From positions 1 to 64,000 of the forward strand of contig JAQTZZ010000011.1 in assembly GCA_028687545.1 (NCBI GenBank): 64,000 nt of DNA, read 5' to 3'. Source of the stretch: Candidatus Wallbacteria bacterium (lineage in GTDB: Bacteria > Muiribacteriota > JAQTZZ01). The position numbers and the translations under genes are program-made. This document shows, piece after piece, positions 1-8,862 of this stretch. How positions within the stretch are numbered: position 1 is the first letter of the stretch; every line of letters begins with the position of its first letter. The notes under the pieces are model-generated. The model searched no databases and was not told the origin of the DNA. It saw nothing but the letters and a program-made list of their open reading frames with translations.

Positions 1-386
1 CCCTCTTCAACCGCGGTGCCGCGCCCGGTTGGAGTAAGCACTCCGCCCAGGCCTGCTCCGTAGGCTCTGATGCGCTCGGCCAGGGTCCCCTGCGGATTGA
101 GCTCCACGACAATTTCCTTGGCATTGAACTGGCGGCCTGTCTCCGGGTTGGTGCCGATATGCGAGGTAAGCACTTTCTTCACTTTCTTGGCTACGATCCA
201 CTTGCCGACACCTCTATCAGGGAAAGCGGTATCATTGCAGATGATGGTGAAATTCTTCTTGTCTGTAGTAAGAACGAGGTCAATCAGTTTCTCGGGCGTT
301 CCCACGGCCAGGAATCCGCCCACCATGATGGTAGCGCCGTCAGGCACGAGTTTCAGGAACTGCTCCCTGCCGATGATGCTTTTCAT
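1..386 (-). CDS. CoA-transferase subunit A (acetate/3-oxoacid type), 3' end cut by window edge
   Basis: N-terminal 128 residues of a class I CoA-transferase alpha subunit, which with a beta subunit moves CoA between acyl-CoA and a short-chain acid such as acetate or a 3-oxoacid. Visible family features are the glycine-rich [15 protein letters not shown] near residue 21, [13 protein letters not shown], the [12 protein letters not shown] stretch and [10 protein letters not shown] at the cut end. The ATG at 386 is followed directly by the family N terminus. The gene runs off the left edge, so the beta subunit, normally the next gene, is not visible. It is divergent from murF and has its own promoter in the shared gap. 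The exact acid substrate cannot be told from this part. Confidence 0.88.
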   Translation of the reverse strand, partial: MKSIIGREQFLKLVPDGATIMVGGFLAVGTPEKLIDLVLTTDKKNFTIICNDTAFPDRGVGKWIVAKKVKKVLTSHIGTNPETGRQFNAKEIVVELNPQGTLAERIRAYGAGLGGVLTPTGRGTAVEE

Positions 387-416
387 GCTGGCTCCTAATG
401 TAGTGATGATGGATTC

Positions 417-446
417 ATTATATAGAAGCAGCCTCATAAATAGCAA
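417..446 (-). promoter_or_regulatory. Promoter of the CoA-transferase gene
   Basis: Reading the minus strand, TTGCTA (441-446) and a perfect TATAAT (417-422) are separated by 18 bases. The start codon lies 31 bases after the -10 box. Inferred from the match to the sigma-70 consensus only. Confidence 0.55.
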
Positions 447-479
447 CTGAGGGCATCCGTAACACTCCGAAAAATCTCC

Positions 480-508
480 TTGACTCGAATCTCAAAAATC
501 GATAAAAT
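480..508 (+). promoter_or_regulatory. Promoter of murF-mraY-murD
   Basis: TTGACT (480-485) and TAAAAT (503-508) are separated by 17 bases, giving a predicted start near 515 and a leader of only about 11 bases before the murF ATG at 526. An AGG directly before the ATG is the only Shine-Dalgarno-like sequence, so murF may be translated from a nearly leaderless message. Confidence 0.55.
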
Positions 509-525
509 CAACCAAATTTCTCAGG

Positions 526-1860
526 ATGGTTTTTTTGATACTGAGTACCGAAGAAATTCTGAATGCTGTTCCGGAGTGTTCGCTGATCAGAGGAAACCGG
601 CATGGCACTTTCACAGGCATCACCACAGACAGCAGAAACGTGCGTGAAGGTGATATTTTCGTCTGTCTCACCGGCGAAAACCATGACGGATTCTCATTTG
701 CAGAAGCAGCCTGCCGCTCCGGTGCCAAAGCACTTGTAGTATCAGGAACAAAGCAGTCTTATCCGCCCTGCTGCAACAGCGTTCTCTCTACACCTGACAC
801 CAGGACCTTTCTTTTAAAAATAGCCTCATTCATCCTGGAGAGGCAAAAAATGCCTGTAATCATGGTCACTGGAAGTTTCGGCAAGACCACGATCAAGGAA
901 TTTTTATCCGCACTGCTTTCCAGAAAGTACCGGATTCTGAAATCAACCGGGAATTTCAACAACAATGTCGGTCTACCCTTGAGCGTCTTCAGCATCAGGG
1001 ATGAACACCAGCTGGCTGTACTTGAGATCGGCATGAATCACGCCGGTGAAATAGCCCAGATCGTCCGGCAGGTCAGGCCGGATTATGCGATCATCGGAAA
1101 CATCGGGCCAGTGCATCTGGAATTTTTCCAGAATCTCTCAGGCATTGCAAAAGCCAAGCTGGAGTTGCTCTCCAATGCGAATCTCAACACTCTGGCCCTG
1201 ATCAATGCGAGATTCCCCCTGTTGAGAAAAAACTTCCCCGCTGATTATCCAGGCAGCGTAATTTTCTACCGCTATGCTCTCCGGAAGAAGCTGTTGATTC
1301 CTGACATCGAGGAAACCTACGAATTCCCTGAGAATCTCCGTGAAACAATCTCAAACTATGTGCCGGCCATACTGCTTGCCAGAAAACTGGATGTACCGGA
1401 ACAAGTCTGCCAGGAACTGCTCCTCTCCCCGCCGGTTATCCCTGGACGCTTTGAAATCAAGGATTTCAAAGGAGTCACAGTAATCAATGATTGCTACAAC
1501 GCCAACCCGGTCAGCATGGAAACAGCCCTGAAACGGGCTGTACTCCTGAACGGGAGAAAGATCTTCATCCTGGGCGACATGCTCGAACTGGGATCAAGGG
1601 GAGCCGCATACCACTCCCGCCTTGGTGAACTGATCAGAAAAAAATATTCTCCTGAATTCCTGTTCACACTGGGAGAAAATGCCCAGCTGATCTGCAGAGA
1701 AGCAGGCAGAGGGAAAAAGTTTCAGTCCCTTCATTTCAACAATCTGACTGAACTTGCCGATAATTTAAGAGAGATTCTCAGGCCGGGCGATGTCGTACTC
1801 CTGAAAGCATCAAGAAAACTAAAACTGGAAAGATTAATCGAACTGTGTTTTACTACCTGA
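526..1860 (+). CDS. murF: UDP-N-acetylmuramoyl-tripeptide--D-alanyl-D-alanine ligase MurF
   Basis: Cytoplasmic Mur ligase that adds D-Ala-D-Ala to UDP-MurNAc-tripeptide with ATP, completing the soluble cell-wall precursor. The 444 residues show the three-domain Mur layout: an N-terminal UDP-binding part (TTDSRNVREGDIF near 33), a P-loop GSFGKTT at 116-122, the MurF signature STGNFNNNVGLPLS near 140, and the C-terminal INDCYNANPVSME and ILGDMLELG. Length is normal for the family. The P-loop has Phe where many family members have Asn. It is the first gene of a three-gene operon and overlaps mraY by 16 bases, so translation is probably coupled. Confidence 0.97.
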   Translation: MVFLILSTEEILNAVPECSLIRGNRHGTFTGITTDSRNVREGDIFVCLTGENHDGFSFAEAACRSGAKALVVSGTKQSYPPCCNSVLSTPDTRTFLLKIASFILERQKMPVIMVTGSFGKTTIKEFLSALLSRKYRILKSTGNFNNNVGLPLSVFSIRDEHQLAVLEIGMNHAGEIAQIVRQVRPDYAIIGNIGPVHLEFFQNLSGIAKAKLELLSNANLNTLALINARFPLLRKNFPADYPGSVIFYRYALRKKLLIPDIEETYEFPENLRETISNYVPAILLARKLDVPEQVCQELLLSPPVIPGRFEIKDFKGVTVINDCYNANPVSMETALKRAVLLNGRKIFILGDMLELGSRGAAYHSRLGELIRKKYSPEFLFTLGENAQLICREAGRGKKFQSLHFNNLTELADNLREILRPGDVVLLKASRKLKLERLIELCFTT

Positions 1861-2915
1861 TCAAAAATTACTTTGGCGACACGACTTTCAGCTTTATTAT
1901 CATCAGAAGCGTGTTCGCCCTGCTGACATCGTTCATCATTACCCTGGTCCTGACTCCTGCCCTGATCAACAAGATGAAAGCCCGCCAGCTCTCCCAGCCG
2001 ATCCGCGACGATGGGCCGAAGTCTCATCTCATCAATAAAAAAGGTACTCCCAGCATGGGCGGGCTCGGCGTCAACATCGCAGTGATACTTTCATCGTTTT
2101 TCTGGGCCAACCTCAACAACATCACTCTCTCCCTGTTCATTCTGTATATACCAATGGCCCTGCTCGGCCTGGTCGACGACCTGGAAAAGTATTACAAGTA
2201 TTCCTCGAAGGGGATCACAGCCCGTGCTAAATTTCTCTGCCAGATTGCAATCTCGCTTCTGTTCGTGAATTACATCATCCACTGCAATCTGATAAAACCG
2301 ACTCTGTACATCCCTGGTTTCATCCACGAAATTGACCTGGGCTGGTTCTATTTTGTCTTTGTGGTGATCGTGATCACTGCAGCGTCCAATGCCGTGAATC
2401 TGACAGACGGGCTGGACGGACTGGCCATGGGATGTTCAGGGATCACAGTGCTCAGTTATGGAGTGCTGGCCTACCTGAGCGGAAACGCCATCTACTCTGC
2501 CTATCTCAAAATCCCGCATATTCTGAACGCTGGAGAACTGCTTGTAGTGGCGGCAGCCATCCTGGGTGCCAGTCTGGGTTTCCTCTGGTACAATTCCTAT
2601 CCAGCCCAGATTTTCATGGGGGACACCGGGTCCCTGGCGCTCGGGAGCATCATCGGCGGACTGGCCGTTCTGGTCAAGGGTGAACTGCTGCTCATCATCA
2701 TCGGAGGCATCTTCGTGATCGAAGCCCTCTCTGTGATCATCCAGGTCGGATCATTCAAACTGCGCGGAAAAAGGGTTTTCAAGATGGCTCCTCTGCATCA
2801 TCACTTTGAACTGCTGGGCTGGGCTGAACCGAAAATAGTCTTAAGATTCTGGCTGGTCACCTTTATCCTGATTTTGTTCGGATTCAGCCTGATCGGACTG
2901 AATATCCTGAAATGA
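1845..2915 (+). CDS. mraY: Phospho-N-acetylmuramoyl-pentapeptide-transferase MraY
   Basis: Integral membrane enzyme that moves phospho-MurNAc-pentapeptide from UDP to undecaprenyl phosphate, forming lipid I. The 356 residues have about ten hydrophobic segments and all family signatures: DGPKSHLINKKGTPSMGG near residue 45, NAVNLTDGLDGLA with the catalytic aspartates near 185, FMGDTGSLALG near 258 and the histidine-rich MAPLHHHFELLGW near 310. The start lies inside the end of murF (16-base overlap) and the stop overlaps the murD start as ATGA. This order (murF, mraY, murD) is the conserved core of the dcw cluster. Confidence 0.97.
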   Translation: MFYYLIKNYFGDTTFSFIIIRSVFALLTSFIITLVLTPALINKMKARQLSQPIRDDGPKSHLINKKGTPSMGGLGVNIAVILSSFFWANLNNITLSLFILYIPMALLGLVDDLEKYYKYSSKGITARAKFLCQIAISLLFVNYIIHCNLIKPTLYIPGFIHEIDLGWFYFVFVVIVITAASNAVNLTDGLDGLAMGCSGITVLSYGVLAYLSGNAIYSAYLKIPHILNAGELLVVAAAILGASLGFLWYNSYPAQIFMGDTGSLALGSIIGGLAVLVKGELLLIIIGGIFVIEALSVIIQVGSFKLRGKRVFKMAPLHHHFELLGWAEPKIVLRFWLVTFILILFGFSLIGLNILK

Positions 2916-4255
2916 TCAAGATACCTGACAAAAACACCAAGATCACGCTGCTGGGGCTCGGCCTGTCCAATTATGGAGCAGCCCAGTTTCTGCATTCCAG
3001 GGGATACAAAAACATCTTCATTTCAGAGCTGAAGCCTGCTCTGCAGAATCAGTTTTATCCGAAGATCAGCCCCCTGGGAATTGCAGCCGAATTCGGCGGT
3101 CACACTGAAAAAGTCTGGCAGGATACGGGTCTCGTGCTGATCTCGCCGGGATTCCCGCCACATTCTGTTGTAATGGCTGAACTGGCTGCGCGGAAAATCC
3201 CCATACTCAGCGATATCGAGTTCGTCTACCGCTTTTTCCCTGAGAAGAAATTCATCTCAGTCACAGGCAGCAACGGGAAGTCAACCACAACCGCCCTGAT
3301 CCACCACATTCTCCGCCACGCCGGGCTGCAGGTTTCAGTAGGCGGAAACATCGGGATTCCGATCTGCGAAGTATTCCAGCAGGAATCTGATCGTGATTAC
3401 TTTGTGATTGAGACTTCTTCGTATGAGCTGGAATATACGGAATTTTTCAAGCCGGCAGCGGCTGTGTTTCTGAATCTCAGTCCGAATCACCTGGAACATC
3501 ACGGGACTCTTGATAAATATCTGGCTGCCAAGGCGAAAAGCTTCACGAATCAGGATCAGACGGATCTGCTGGTACACCCCGACGACAGTGAAATCCTGGC
3601 CCAGTATCTGTTGCAGCATCGCGGCCGCAGAATCTCGTTCGGCTTTAACAGTGGGAGAATCTCCTGGCAGAATCACAATTTCACAGCCGGAGGGAAAAAA
3701 CTTTTCAGCTCACGCGGGATTCAGCTGCTCGGCAGGCATAATCTGCTGAATGTGATGGCAGCCCTGGGGGTTGCCCTGGACCTGGGAATCACGGCTGAAA
3801 TCTGCCATGAAGCGGTGAAATCCTTCCAGCCGCTCGAACACAGGCTGGAAACAGTCAAGGTCATCAGGGGAATCACACTTGTGAATGACTCGAAATCCAC
3901 CACCATTGATTCAATGGTCAAAGCTCTGGAGAGTTTTCCAGGCGGCAGGAACGTGATCCTGCTCGCAGGAGGCAGGGACAAACTGACTCCTCTTGAACCT
4001 CTGTCGGAGATTTCCGCCTCGAAACTGAAGAGCGCGATCCTGTTCGGCGAAGCAGGCGTCCGTTTTCATGATTTTTTCAATAAAATCTGTGATTCGCACC
4101 TGCTCAAAACCATGGACGAAGCCCTGGTGCTGGCCATGGAACTTGCTGAGCGGGGGGACTTCATCCTGCTCTCGCCAGGCTGCTCAAGCTTCGATCAGTT
4201 CCAGAACTTTGAAGCCCGCGGAGAGTATTTCAAGCAGCTCGTATCCAAACTGTGA
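2912..4255 (+). CDS. murD: UDP-N-acetylmuramoyl-L-alanine--D-glutamate ligase MurD
   Basis: Cytoplasmic Mur ligase adding D-glutamate to UDP-MurNAc-L-Ala. The 447 residues start with a Rossmann-like domain (LLGLGLSNYGAA), then the P-loop GSNGKST at 119-125, ETSSYELEY, LSPNHLEHHGTLDKY, NDSKSTTIDS and the C-terminal LSPGCSSFDQFQNFEARG, all diagnostic for MurD. It overlaps mraY by four bases. The operon stops here: ftsW, murG, murC and ftsQAZ, which often follow, are absent, and the next gene is convergent. A hairpin 58 bases after the stop may end the transcript. Confidence 0.97.
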   Translation: MIKIPDKNTKITLLGLGLSNYGAAQFLHSRGYKNIFISELKPALQNQFYPKISPLGIAAEFGGHTEKVWQDTGLVLISPGFPPHSVVMAELAARKIPILSDIEFVYRFFPEKKFISVTGSNGKSTTTALIHHILRHAGLQVSVGGNIGIPICEVFQQESDRDYFVIETSSYELEYTEFFKPAAAVFLNLSPNHLEHHGTLDKYLAAKAKSFTNQDQTDLLVHPDDSEILAQYLLQHRGRRISFGFNSGRISWQNHNFTAGGKKLFSSRGIQLLGRHNLLNVMAALGVALDLGITAEICHEAVKSFQPLEHRLETVKVIRGITLVNDSKSTTIDSMVKALESFPGGRNVILLAGGRDKLTPLEPLSEISASKLKSAILFGEAGVRFHDFFNKICDSHLLKTMDEALVLAMELAERGDFILLSPGCSSFDQFQNFEARGEYFKQLVSKL

Positions 4256-4287
4256 TTCTTTTCAAACTTAACAGCAATGCTCCCACT

Positions 4288-4309
4288 CCCGTCATTCCTG
4301 CGCAAGCAG
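4288..4309 (-). repeat. REP-like palindromic repeat, copy 1
   Basis: On the minus strand this reads as a short palindrome, CTGCTTGCGCAGGAATGACG plus two G. It matches the cores at 20175-20206 and 22388-22420 in the opposite orientation. The arms CCTGC/GCAGG seen in the other copies mark a small extragenic hairpin of the dispersed REP/MITE type. It lies between convergent genes. Confidence 0.55.
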
Positions 4310-4312
4310 TGA

Positions 4313-4346
4313 AGAGACTCTTACAATTACTTTTGTTAGAGTCTCT
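4313..4346. terminator. Hairpin between convergent murD and the AlbA-type gene
   Basis: AGAGACTCT (4313-4321) pairs with AGAGTCTCT (4338-4346), and after one T-T mismatch ACAA pairs with TTGT, closing a six-base loop. There is no T-run on either side. A bidirectional terminator role is therefore inferred from the stem and its place between two convergent genes. Confidence 0.4.
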
Positions 4347-4458
4347 CATCCATCCGCTCTGATTTCAAAACATCACAAGCCTTGTGACAAATTGGTTATC
4401 ATGCTCCTTTAACCAAGCTGACTTCATGCAATTTATTCTTAAATACTCTTAATTTTTT

Positions 4459-5943
4459 TCACCTCATCCGGATTTCAGTCAGGAATGCTTCGGCTTTAGC
4501 AGTTAACCGATACTTCTGCAACCTGCTTTGCGGTTTGTCCGGGATAGTGCGTTCCAGCCAGCCTTCTTTCAGCAGCAGATCCAGGTAATTCCGCTGGAAA
4601 GTTTCACGGTGCTTGATGCCGGTCACTTTCTGGATCTCACTGCTTTTCAAGGCTTTTCCCTGACAGGCAGTCAGGACTTTGACAATCCAGGGTTCGACTT
4701 GTCCGGCGACTTGTCCGGTGACTTGTCCGGTAGCTTCCCCGGTAGCCAGGGAAAGATTTTGATTTTGTGATTGCGCTGGCAGTGCAATGCAGGTCATGAA
4801 CACATCGCCTTCGGTCAATACAGGGTCTTTGTGGGCATAGATCCTGGAATAATGATAAAGGTTGCGCACGCCCGAACCAAGTTCGTCGGCAAGCCCGATT
4901 TCCCGGAATACCTTAGCGATAACCGGATTTTTCGGATGCGGCACAAAGCTGTCGGGATTGATCGGGCCTGAATCATGCGCAATACTGGCATTTTCGAAAA
5001 CAACCCGGCTTTTTTCGATAATCATCTTGGCGACAAAGGCATTGGCGTATTCGCGGTGGATCAGGCTGTTCACCACAGCTTCGCGGAAAATTTTATCTCT
5101 CAGGCTGATCCGGATCTGGCCTTCCAGGAAAAAAGGATCATTCAAATGTTTGGCTGTAAAGGCCATCAGCCGTTCATAGCTGTCTATGAGATTAGTGCGG
5201 ATGTCATCGCGGTCGTCATAGCGGTCAAGGTTGATTCTGCGAAGAAGCGCATCGGTTCTGTGATGAGGGCACGCAGCGATAATGGTCTGGTCTTTGCCGA
5301 ACAGAAGAACTGCGGCAAGAGTGAGTCCTTCCTGTCCTGTCTGGATGTCCTTCCTGTACAATCCTGCACTGCGCAAAAGTTCTTCGTCTCCCATCTGCGA
5401 CCATGCATGAGGGGTTTCCTGTCTGTTTGCAGCCATCATCCGGACGCGGTGGATGATTTCCGGGCGGAGATCTGTCAGTTCCGCGAAAGGATAAACCGTG
5501 TTTTCAGTGTGGATTTTCTGCTTTCTCAGGTAAAGAGTAGCAACCCGTTCCGTGTATCTGGTAATGTCAAAGTCCGAGTCCCCGTTGCGGTCGTAAATAC
5601 GACCTCCGAGGCTATGCACCTGCGGACTTTCCGGCACATGAACGACAATCACAATCTTACCTTCAATTTCAACGATCTCGGGGGTGAGATGCAGCGGAGG
5701 ATTGAATTTCTGTGGATTGTTCAGGGCAGTGACAAGATCTGCCGCGATTTTCCTGCAGAGTTCGCTCGAAACACCAACGACAGTTCCGTTATCTTTCACG
5801 CCAAGCAGCAAATGCCCGCCATTCCGATTGGAAAATGCGCAGACAGTTTCATAAACATCTCTGCTGAGTGAGTTCCTGCATTCCTTGAACTCAACCTGCA
5901 AGCCTTCGCCCTGCTTGATAATTGAAGCGATTTTAGACTTCAT
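4459..5943 (-). CDS. Schlafen/AlbA_2-domain ATP-binding protein with winged-helix tail
   Basis: A 494-residue protein of the AlbA_2 (Schlafen-like) family often annotated as RecG-like transcriptional regulator. The N-terminal ~120 residues carry FKECRNSLSRDVYETVCAF and GGHLLLGVKDNGTVVGV. The middle (about 290-390) carries a GHKL-type ATPase fold with REAVVNSLIHREY and IGLADELGSGVRN. The tail has TGQVTGQVAGQV and a winged helix (SSEIQKVTGI). The open frame extends further upstream, but I chose ATG 5943 because GAAGGA lies nine bases before it and the duplicated copy at 7501 starts identically. Such genes are common next to type I restriction operons. A role in defence or in controlling the island is inferred. 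Confidence 0.8.
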   Translation of the reverse strand: MKSKIASIIKQGEGLQVEFKECRNSLSRDVYETVCAFSNRNGGHLLLGVKDNGTVVGVSSELCRKIAADLVTALNNPQKFNPPLHLTPEIVEIEGKIVIVVHVPESPQVHSLGGRIYDRNGDSDFDITRYTERVATLYLRKQKIHTENTVYPFAELTDLRPEIIHRVRMMAANRQETPHAWSQMGDEELLRSAGLYRKDIQTGQEGLTLAAVLLFGKDQTIIAACPHHRTDALLRRINLDRYDDRDDIRTNLIDSYERLMAFTAKHLNDPFFLEGQIRISLRDKIFREAVVNSLIHREYANAFVAKMIIEKSRVVFENASIAHDSGPINPDSFVPHPKNPVIAKVFREIGLADELGSGVRNLYHYSRIYAHKDPVLTEGDVFMTCIALPAQSQNQNLSLATGEATGQVTGQVAGQVEPWIVKVLTACQGKALKSSEIQKVTGIKHRETFQRNYLDLLLKEGWLERTIPDKPQSRLQKYRLTAKAEAFLTEIRMR

Positions 5944-5968
5944 TAAATTTGTTCCTTCGACGAATTTC
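5652..5968 (-). repeat. Direct repeat, copy A (5' part of the AlbA-type gene)
   Basis: About 315 bases covering the ribosome binding site, start codon and first ~97 codons of the AlbA_2 gene. The same stretch recurs at 7210-7526 in the same orientation at a constant offset of 1558 bases with scattered mismatches. The two copies flank the YhcG-family gene. Confidence 0.8.
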
Positions 5969-6033
5969 TCCCTGTTTTGAGATTCTCCACAAGCCTTGTG
6001 GAAAATCAACGGAACACGATTCGAATAAACATA

Positions 6034-7083
6034 TCACTCCGGTTGTCTGTTCTCTAATTGTGCTCTTGCAGCTGCAATGACCGCATGCAACTTCTTTTCC
6101 AGCTCTTTCTTTGGTGGAAGCTCTGTCAGGTACTCAGCGACCCTGATGCCTGCCCTGTTGAGTTGAAGAAGTTCAACCGTTTCCCTGGAACCTTCAGAAC
6201 AGAGAATCAGGCCCAGCGGGGTATCCTCGCCCTCAGTCATTGAATGTTTTTCTAGCCAGCGGAGATAGAGCTCCATCTGCCCCTTATAGGCAGCCTTGAA
6301 CTTACCCAGTTTCAGTTCAATTGCAACCAGTCGTTTAAGCTGCCTGTGGAAGAAGAGCAGATCCAGGCTGTGATCTTCGCCGTCGATTGTCATCCGCATC
6401 TGTCTGGACACAAACGCGAATCCTGACCCGAGTTCCAGAAGAAAATGCTCAAGTTCATGCAGAATGGCGGATTCCAGATCACTCTCGCTGAACGTGTCCT
6501 TCAGGTTCAGGAAATCAAGTACATAAGGGTCCCTGAAAACAAGATCAGGCGAAACTTTGCCTGTTTCCCGCAAGTCTGCCAGTTCCTTTTTAATCAATTC
6601 TTCAGGTTTTTTAGAGATTGCCGTGCGTTCAAAAAGCATTGAGTCAATTTTCTGCCGCAGAGTCCGCACGCTCCAACACTCGACGCGGCACATCTCTGCG
6701 TAGAACTCTCGTTTCAGATCATCTTCCATCGGAATCAAGAGCACGAAATGGCTCCAACTCAATTGTTTCGACAGTGTCGAAACAATTTGAAGATCAGCGA
6801 ACTGTTCTGAAAACCGCAGCATTCGGGACAGATTGGGTTTGGAGAAACCGTCTCCATAATCAATTTGCAGCTTCGCGCTCAGTGTCATTATGATCTGTTC
6901 GCCGTAAGCAGCCCGCTTACTGCATAGAATTTCATCCCGGATCCTTTTTCCGATCTTCCAGTATAGCATGGTCAGGGTGAAATTGACGGCACTGGCGACA
7001 GTTCCGCGGGCGTTTTCGATCAGGCTCCTGATGTCATTCACCAGAGCTTGGGGCATTATTGCTTTGATGCTTTTGTTTTTCAT
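6034..7083 (-). CDS. YhcG/DUF1016-family PDDEXK nuclease-domain protein
   Basis: A 349-residue protein with the two-part YhcG layout. The DUF1016 N-terminal domain shows NFTLTMLYWKIGKRI near 35, LSRMLRFSEQF and LSWSHFVLLI near 128. The C-terminal PD-(D/E)XK-like domain has HSLDLLFFHRQLKRLVAIEL followed by K-LGKF, so the D and E-x-K triad is present. The start is preceded by GGGAG five bases upstream. These proteins are common in defence islands and near type I restriction genes; their target is not established. The gene lies between two direct copies of the AlbA-gene 5' end, suggesting arrival or reshuffling by recombination. Confidence 0.85.
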   Translation of the reverse strand: MKNKSIKAIMPQALVNDIRSLIENARGTVASAVNFTLTMLYWKIGKRIRDEILCSKRAAYGEQIIMTLSAKLQIDYGDGFSKPNLSRMLRFSEQFADLQIVSTLSKQLSWSHFVLLIPMEDDLKREFYAEMCRVECWSVRTLRQKIDSMLFERTAISKKPEELIKKELADLRETGKVSPDLVFRDPYVLDFLNLKDTFSESDLESAILHELEHFLLELGSGFAFVSRQMRMTIDGEDHSLDLLFFHRQLKRLVAIELKLGKFKAAYKGQMELYLRWLEKHSMTEGEDTPLGLILCSEGSRETVELLQLNRAGIRVAEYLTELPPKKELEKKLHAVIAAARAQLENRQPE

Positions 7084-7135
7084 CTTGACTCCCTATTTTC
7101 TCACACATATCTCTGCAAGAATATTAAATCCAGGC

Positions 7136-7501
7136 TTACTCGTGGCAAGGTTCTTGACTTTGTGACTGTAACTTTGTCAAATGTATAGCCCCGGTACTGT
7201 TCCCCAGTGCAATCTTCCCATCAATTTCAACGATCTCGGGGGTGAGATGCAACGGAGGATTGAATTTCTGAGGATTGTTCAGGGCAGTGACAAGATCAGC
7301 AGCGATTTTCCTGCTGTGTTCGCTCGAAACGCCGATAACAGTGCCGTTATCTTTCACGCCAAGCAGCAAATGCCCGCCATTCCGATTGGCAAATGCGCAG
7401 ACAGTCTCATAAACATCCCTGCTGAGGGAGTTTTTGCATTCCTTGAACTCAACCTGCAAGCCCTCTCCCTGCTTAATGATGTTGACGATTTTTGACTTCA
7501 T
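7136..7501 (-). pseudogene. Truncated duplicate of the AlbA_2-type gene
   Basis: The first ~97 codons are nearly identical to the gene at 4459-5943 (same start, same GAAGGA ribosome binding site, FKECKNSLSRDVYETVCAF and LLLGVKDNGTVIGV). After GKI the reading frame leaves the family and ends 24 codons later. The ATPase and winged-helix parts are missing. It could still be translated into a 121-residue AlbA_2-only protein, but a gene remnant is the simpler reading. Its 3' junction lies just upstream of the YhcG-family gene. Confidence 0.75.
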
Positions 7502-7526
7502 TGTAATTGTTCCTTCGCCGGATTTT
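7210..7526 (-). repeat. Direct repeat, copy B
   Basis: Second copy of the 5652-5968 sequence, including the upstream ribosome binding site. Similarity ends abruptly inside the coding region near 7210 and fades upstream of the start codon near 7526. Confidence 0.8.
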
Positions 7527-7809
7527 CCCTTACCCTGTGGGTTTAATCTTCTGATCTTGGATTCCTGTTTCTTCTCCCATCCCGTGTCTCTAATTGCTAT
7601 ATCCTCTCAATCAATGCTCATCCGCTCTCTGATCATTACATCCCGCTACATACACATGCCATTGCAATGCAACCAAATAACATCATTCCGCTACACCCTG
7701 TTACATACGCATTCACATTTCTCCCAACTCACTTATCTGAGCTGCAATTATCAACATGTACCCCTTAGAACATACCTGCAGAAGAAAATCCGCGATTCTG
7801 TTCTGCTCA
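7527..7809. other. Intergenic stretch without a recognised gene
   Basis: Between the truncated AlbA gene and darG. No ORF with family features or good start is seen. On the minus strand two related words, GTGTAGCGGAATG and ATGTAGCGGGATG, recur about 40 bases apart. They could be regulatory, but nothing else supports this. Confidence 0.4.
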
Positions 7810-8862
7810 TTACATTGCCTTCAGCATAAACTGCTCCGGCACAGACACAGTCATGAGTTCTGCTGTCAAGATGCCTTTGTCTGCTAATACATTGATTGCC
7901 GCTTCCACATCCTGCCTGGAAAATTTTCCGGCTTTTTCCGGGGACCATTTCTGCAGGGAATCAAAAATCTCTTTGGCTGATGCCGACTTGGATTTGTTGA
8001 CCAGATAGCAAATGCTGGAATAGAGTTCCAGATCGTGCTCAGCAGTTAACGAGTCCACTAAATCTGCGGCCTTTACGATAAAAGGTTCAAAGAATTCCAT
8101 TTTTCCATGCGTCTGGTTGCTGATCAGAGTGGCTTTAAGATTCTTGGCCGCTTCAGATGACTTGATTTTGTAATATTCCTGGTATTCCTTGATCTGCTTG
8201 GCAAGAATCTCAATGGAATGGGCATAAGGACCGTACAAATAACCGTCAAATTTGAAAAAGTCCTGCTTAGAAAAGTAATTCATGAAAAAAGCGGCTTTCT
8301 GAAGCCTGGTTTTATTGAACTTCTTGAGTCTTGACTTGATCAGGATCAGGAAATAATGGGAAATTGTCAGCTTCGGTGCTTCAGAAACAGTATCTTTTCC
8401 ATTCATAAAGCTTTCCGTCAAAAAAGGTTCATAAACAACAAAATCCACTTCTTCCAAAAGCGGTTTGATATGTTTTGAGACTATCTTCAAAACATCATTC
8501 CAATTTAAGCCGCCATTGCCGCAACCGAGCGGCGGAATGGCGATGGACTTGATTCCCAGTTCCCGGATCAGCTTGATGAGTTCAGCCATACCTTTTTCAA
8601 TATATTCGAGCCTGGAATCTTCTCTCCATTTATCTTTAGTGGGAAAATTGATGATCCATTGCCCGTTTTCTTTGAAATAATGCAATTTACCGATGGCAAG
8701 AGCTTTGCTTTTGCAGGCCTTCTGATAATCAGCATTGTTTTCAGGGAATTTACACTTGAATTTATAGGCAATTCCCTTGCCCATATAGCCTTCGCAATTG
8801 ACAGTATTGACAAGAGCTTCAGCCTTTTCCAGGAGAATATCGCCTTGTTTATAAATAATCAT
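7810..8862 (-). CDS. darG: DarG-type macrodomain antitoxin (DNA ADP-ribosyl glycohydrolase)
   Basis: A 350-residue protein whose first ~150 residues are a macro domain (VNTVNCEGYMGKGIAYKFK, IPPLGCGNGGLNW) of the DarG type, which removes ADP-ribose that DarT places on thymidine in DNA. The C-terminal part from about 165 (ISHYFLILIKSR, TRLQKAAFFMNYF, DGYLYGPYAHSIE) matches the second DarG domain, known in the family to bind and block DarT. The gene overlaps the toxin gene upstream by ATGA, the usual coupling. The order toxin then antitoxin is as in known darTG operons. It acts in the cytoplasm on self DNA. Confidence 0.9.
   Translation of the reverse strand: MIIYKQGDILLEKAEALVNTVNCEGYMGKGIAYKFKCKFPENNADYQKACKSKALAIGKLHYFKENGQWIINFPTKDKWREDSRLEYIEKGMAELIKLIRELGIKSIAIPPLGCGNGGLNWNDVLKIVSKHIKPLLEEVDFVVYEPFLTESFMNGKDTVSEAPKLTISHYFLILIKSRLKKFNKTRLQKAAFFMNYFSKQDFFKFDGYLYGPYAHSIEILAKQIKEYQEYYKIKSSEAAKNLKATLISNQTHGKMEFFEPFIVKAADLVDSLTAEHDLELYSSICYLVNKSKSASAKEIFDSLQKWSPEKAGKFSRQDVEAAINVLADKGILTAELMTVSVPEQFMLKAM

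Noticed and set aside
70-450. Plus-strand frame of 126 codons
   Set aside because: It is antisense to the CoA-transferase gene, whose family motifs are clear on the other strand.
4975-5871. Long plus-strand frame of 298 codons
   Set aside because: Antisense to the AlbA-type gene; no family features and no ribosome binding site.
7434-7829. Plus-strand frame of 131 codons
   Set aside because: Overlaps the truncated AlbA copy and the darG end on the other strand; Ser/Cys/His-rich composition looks non-coding.
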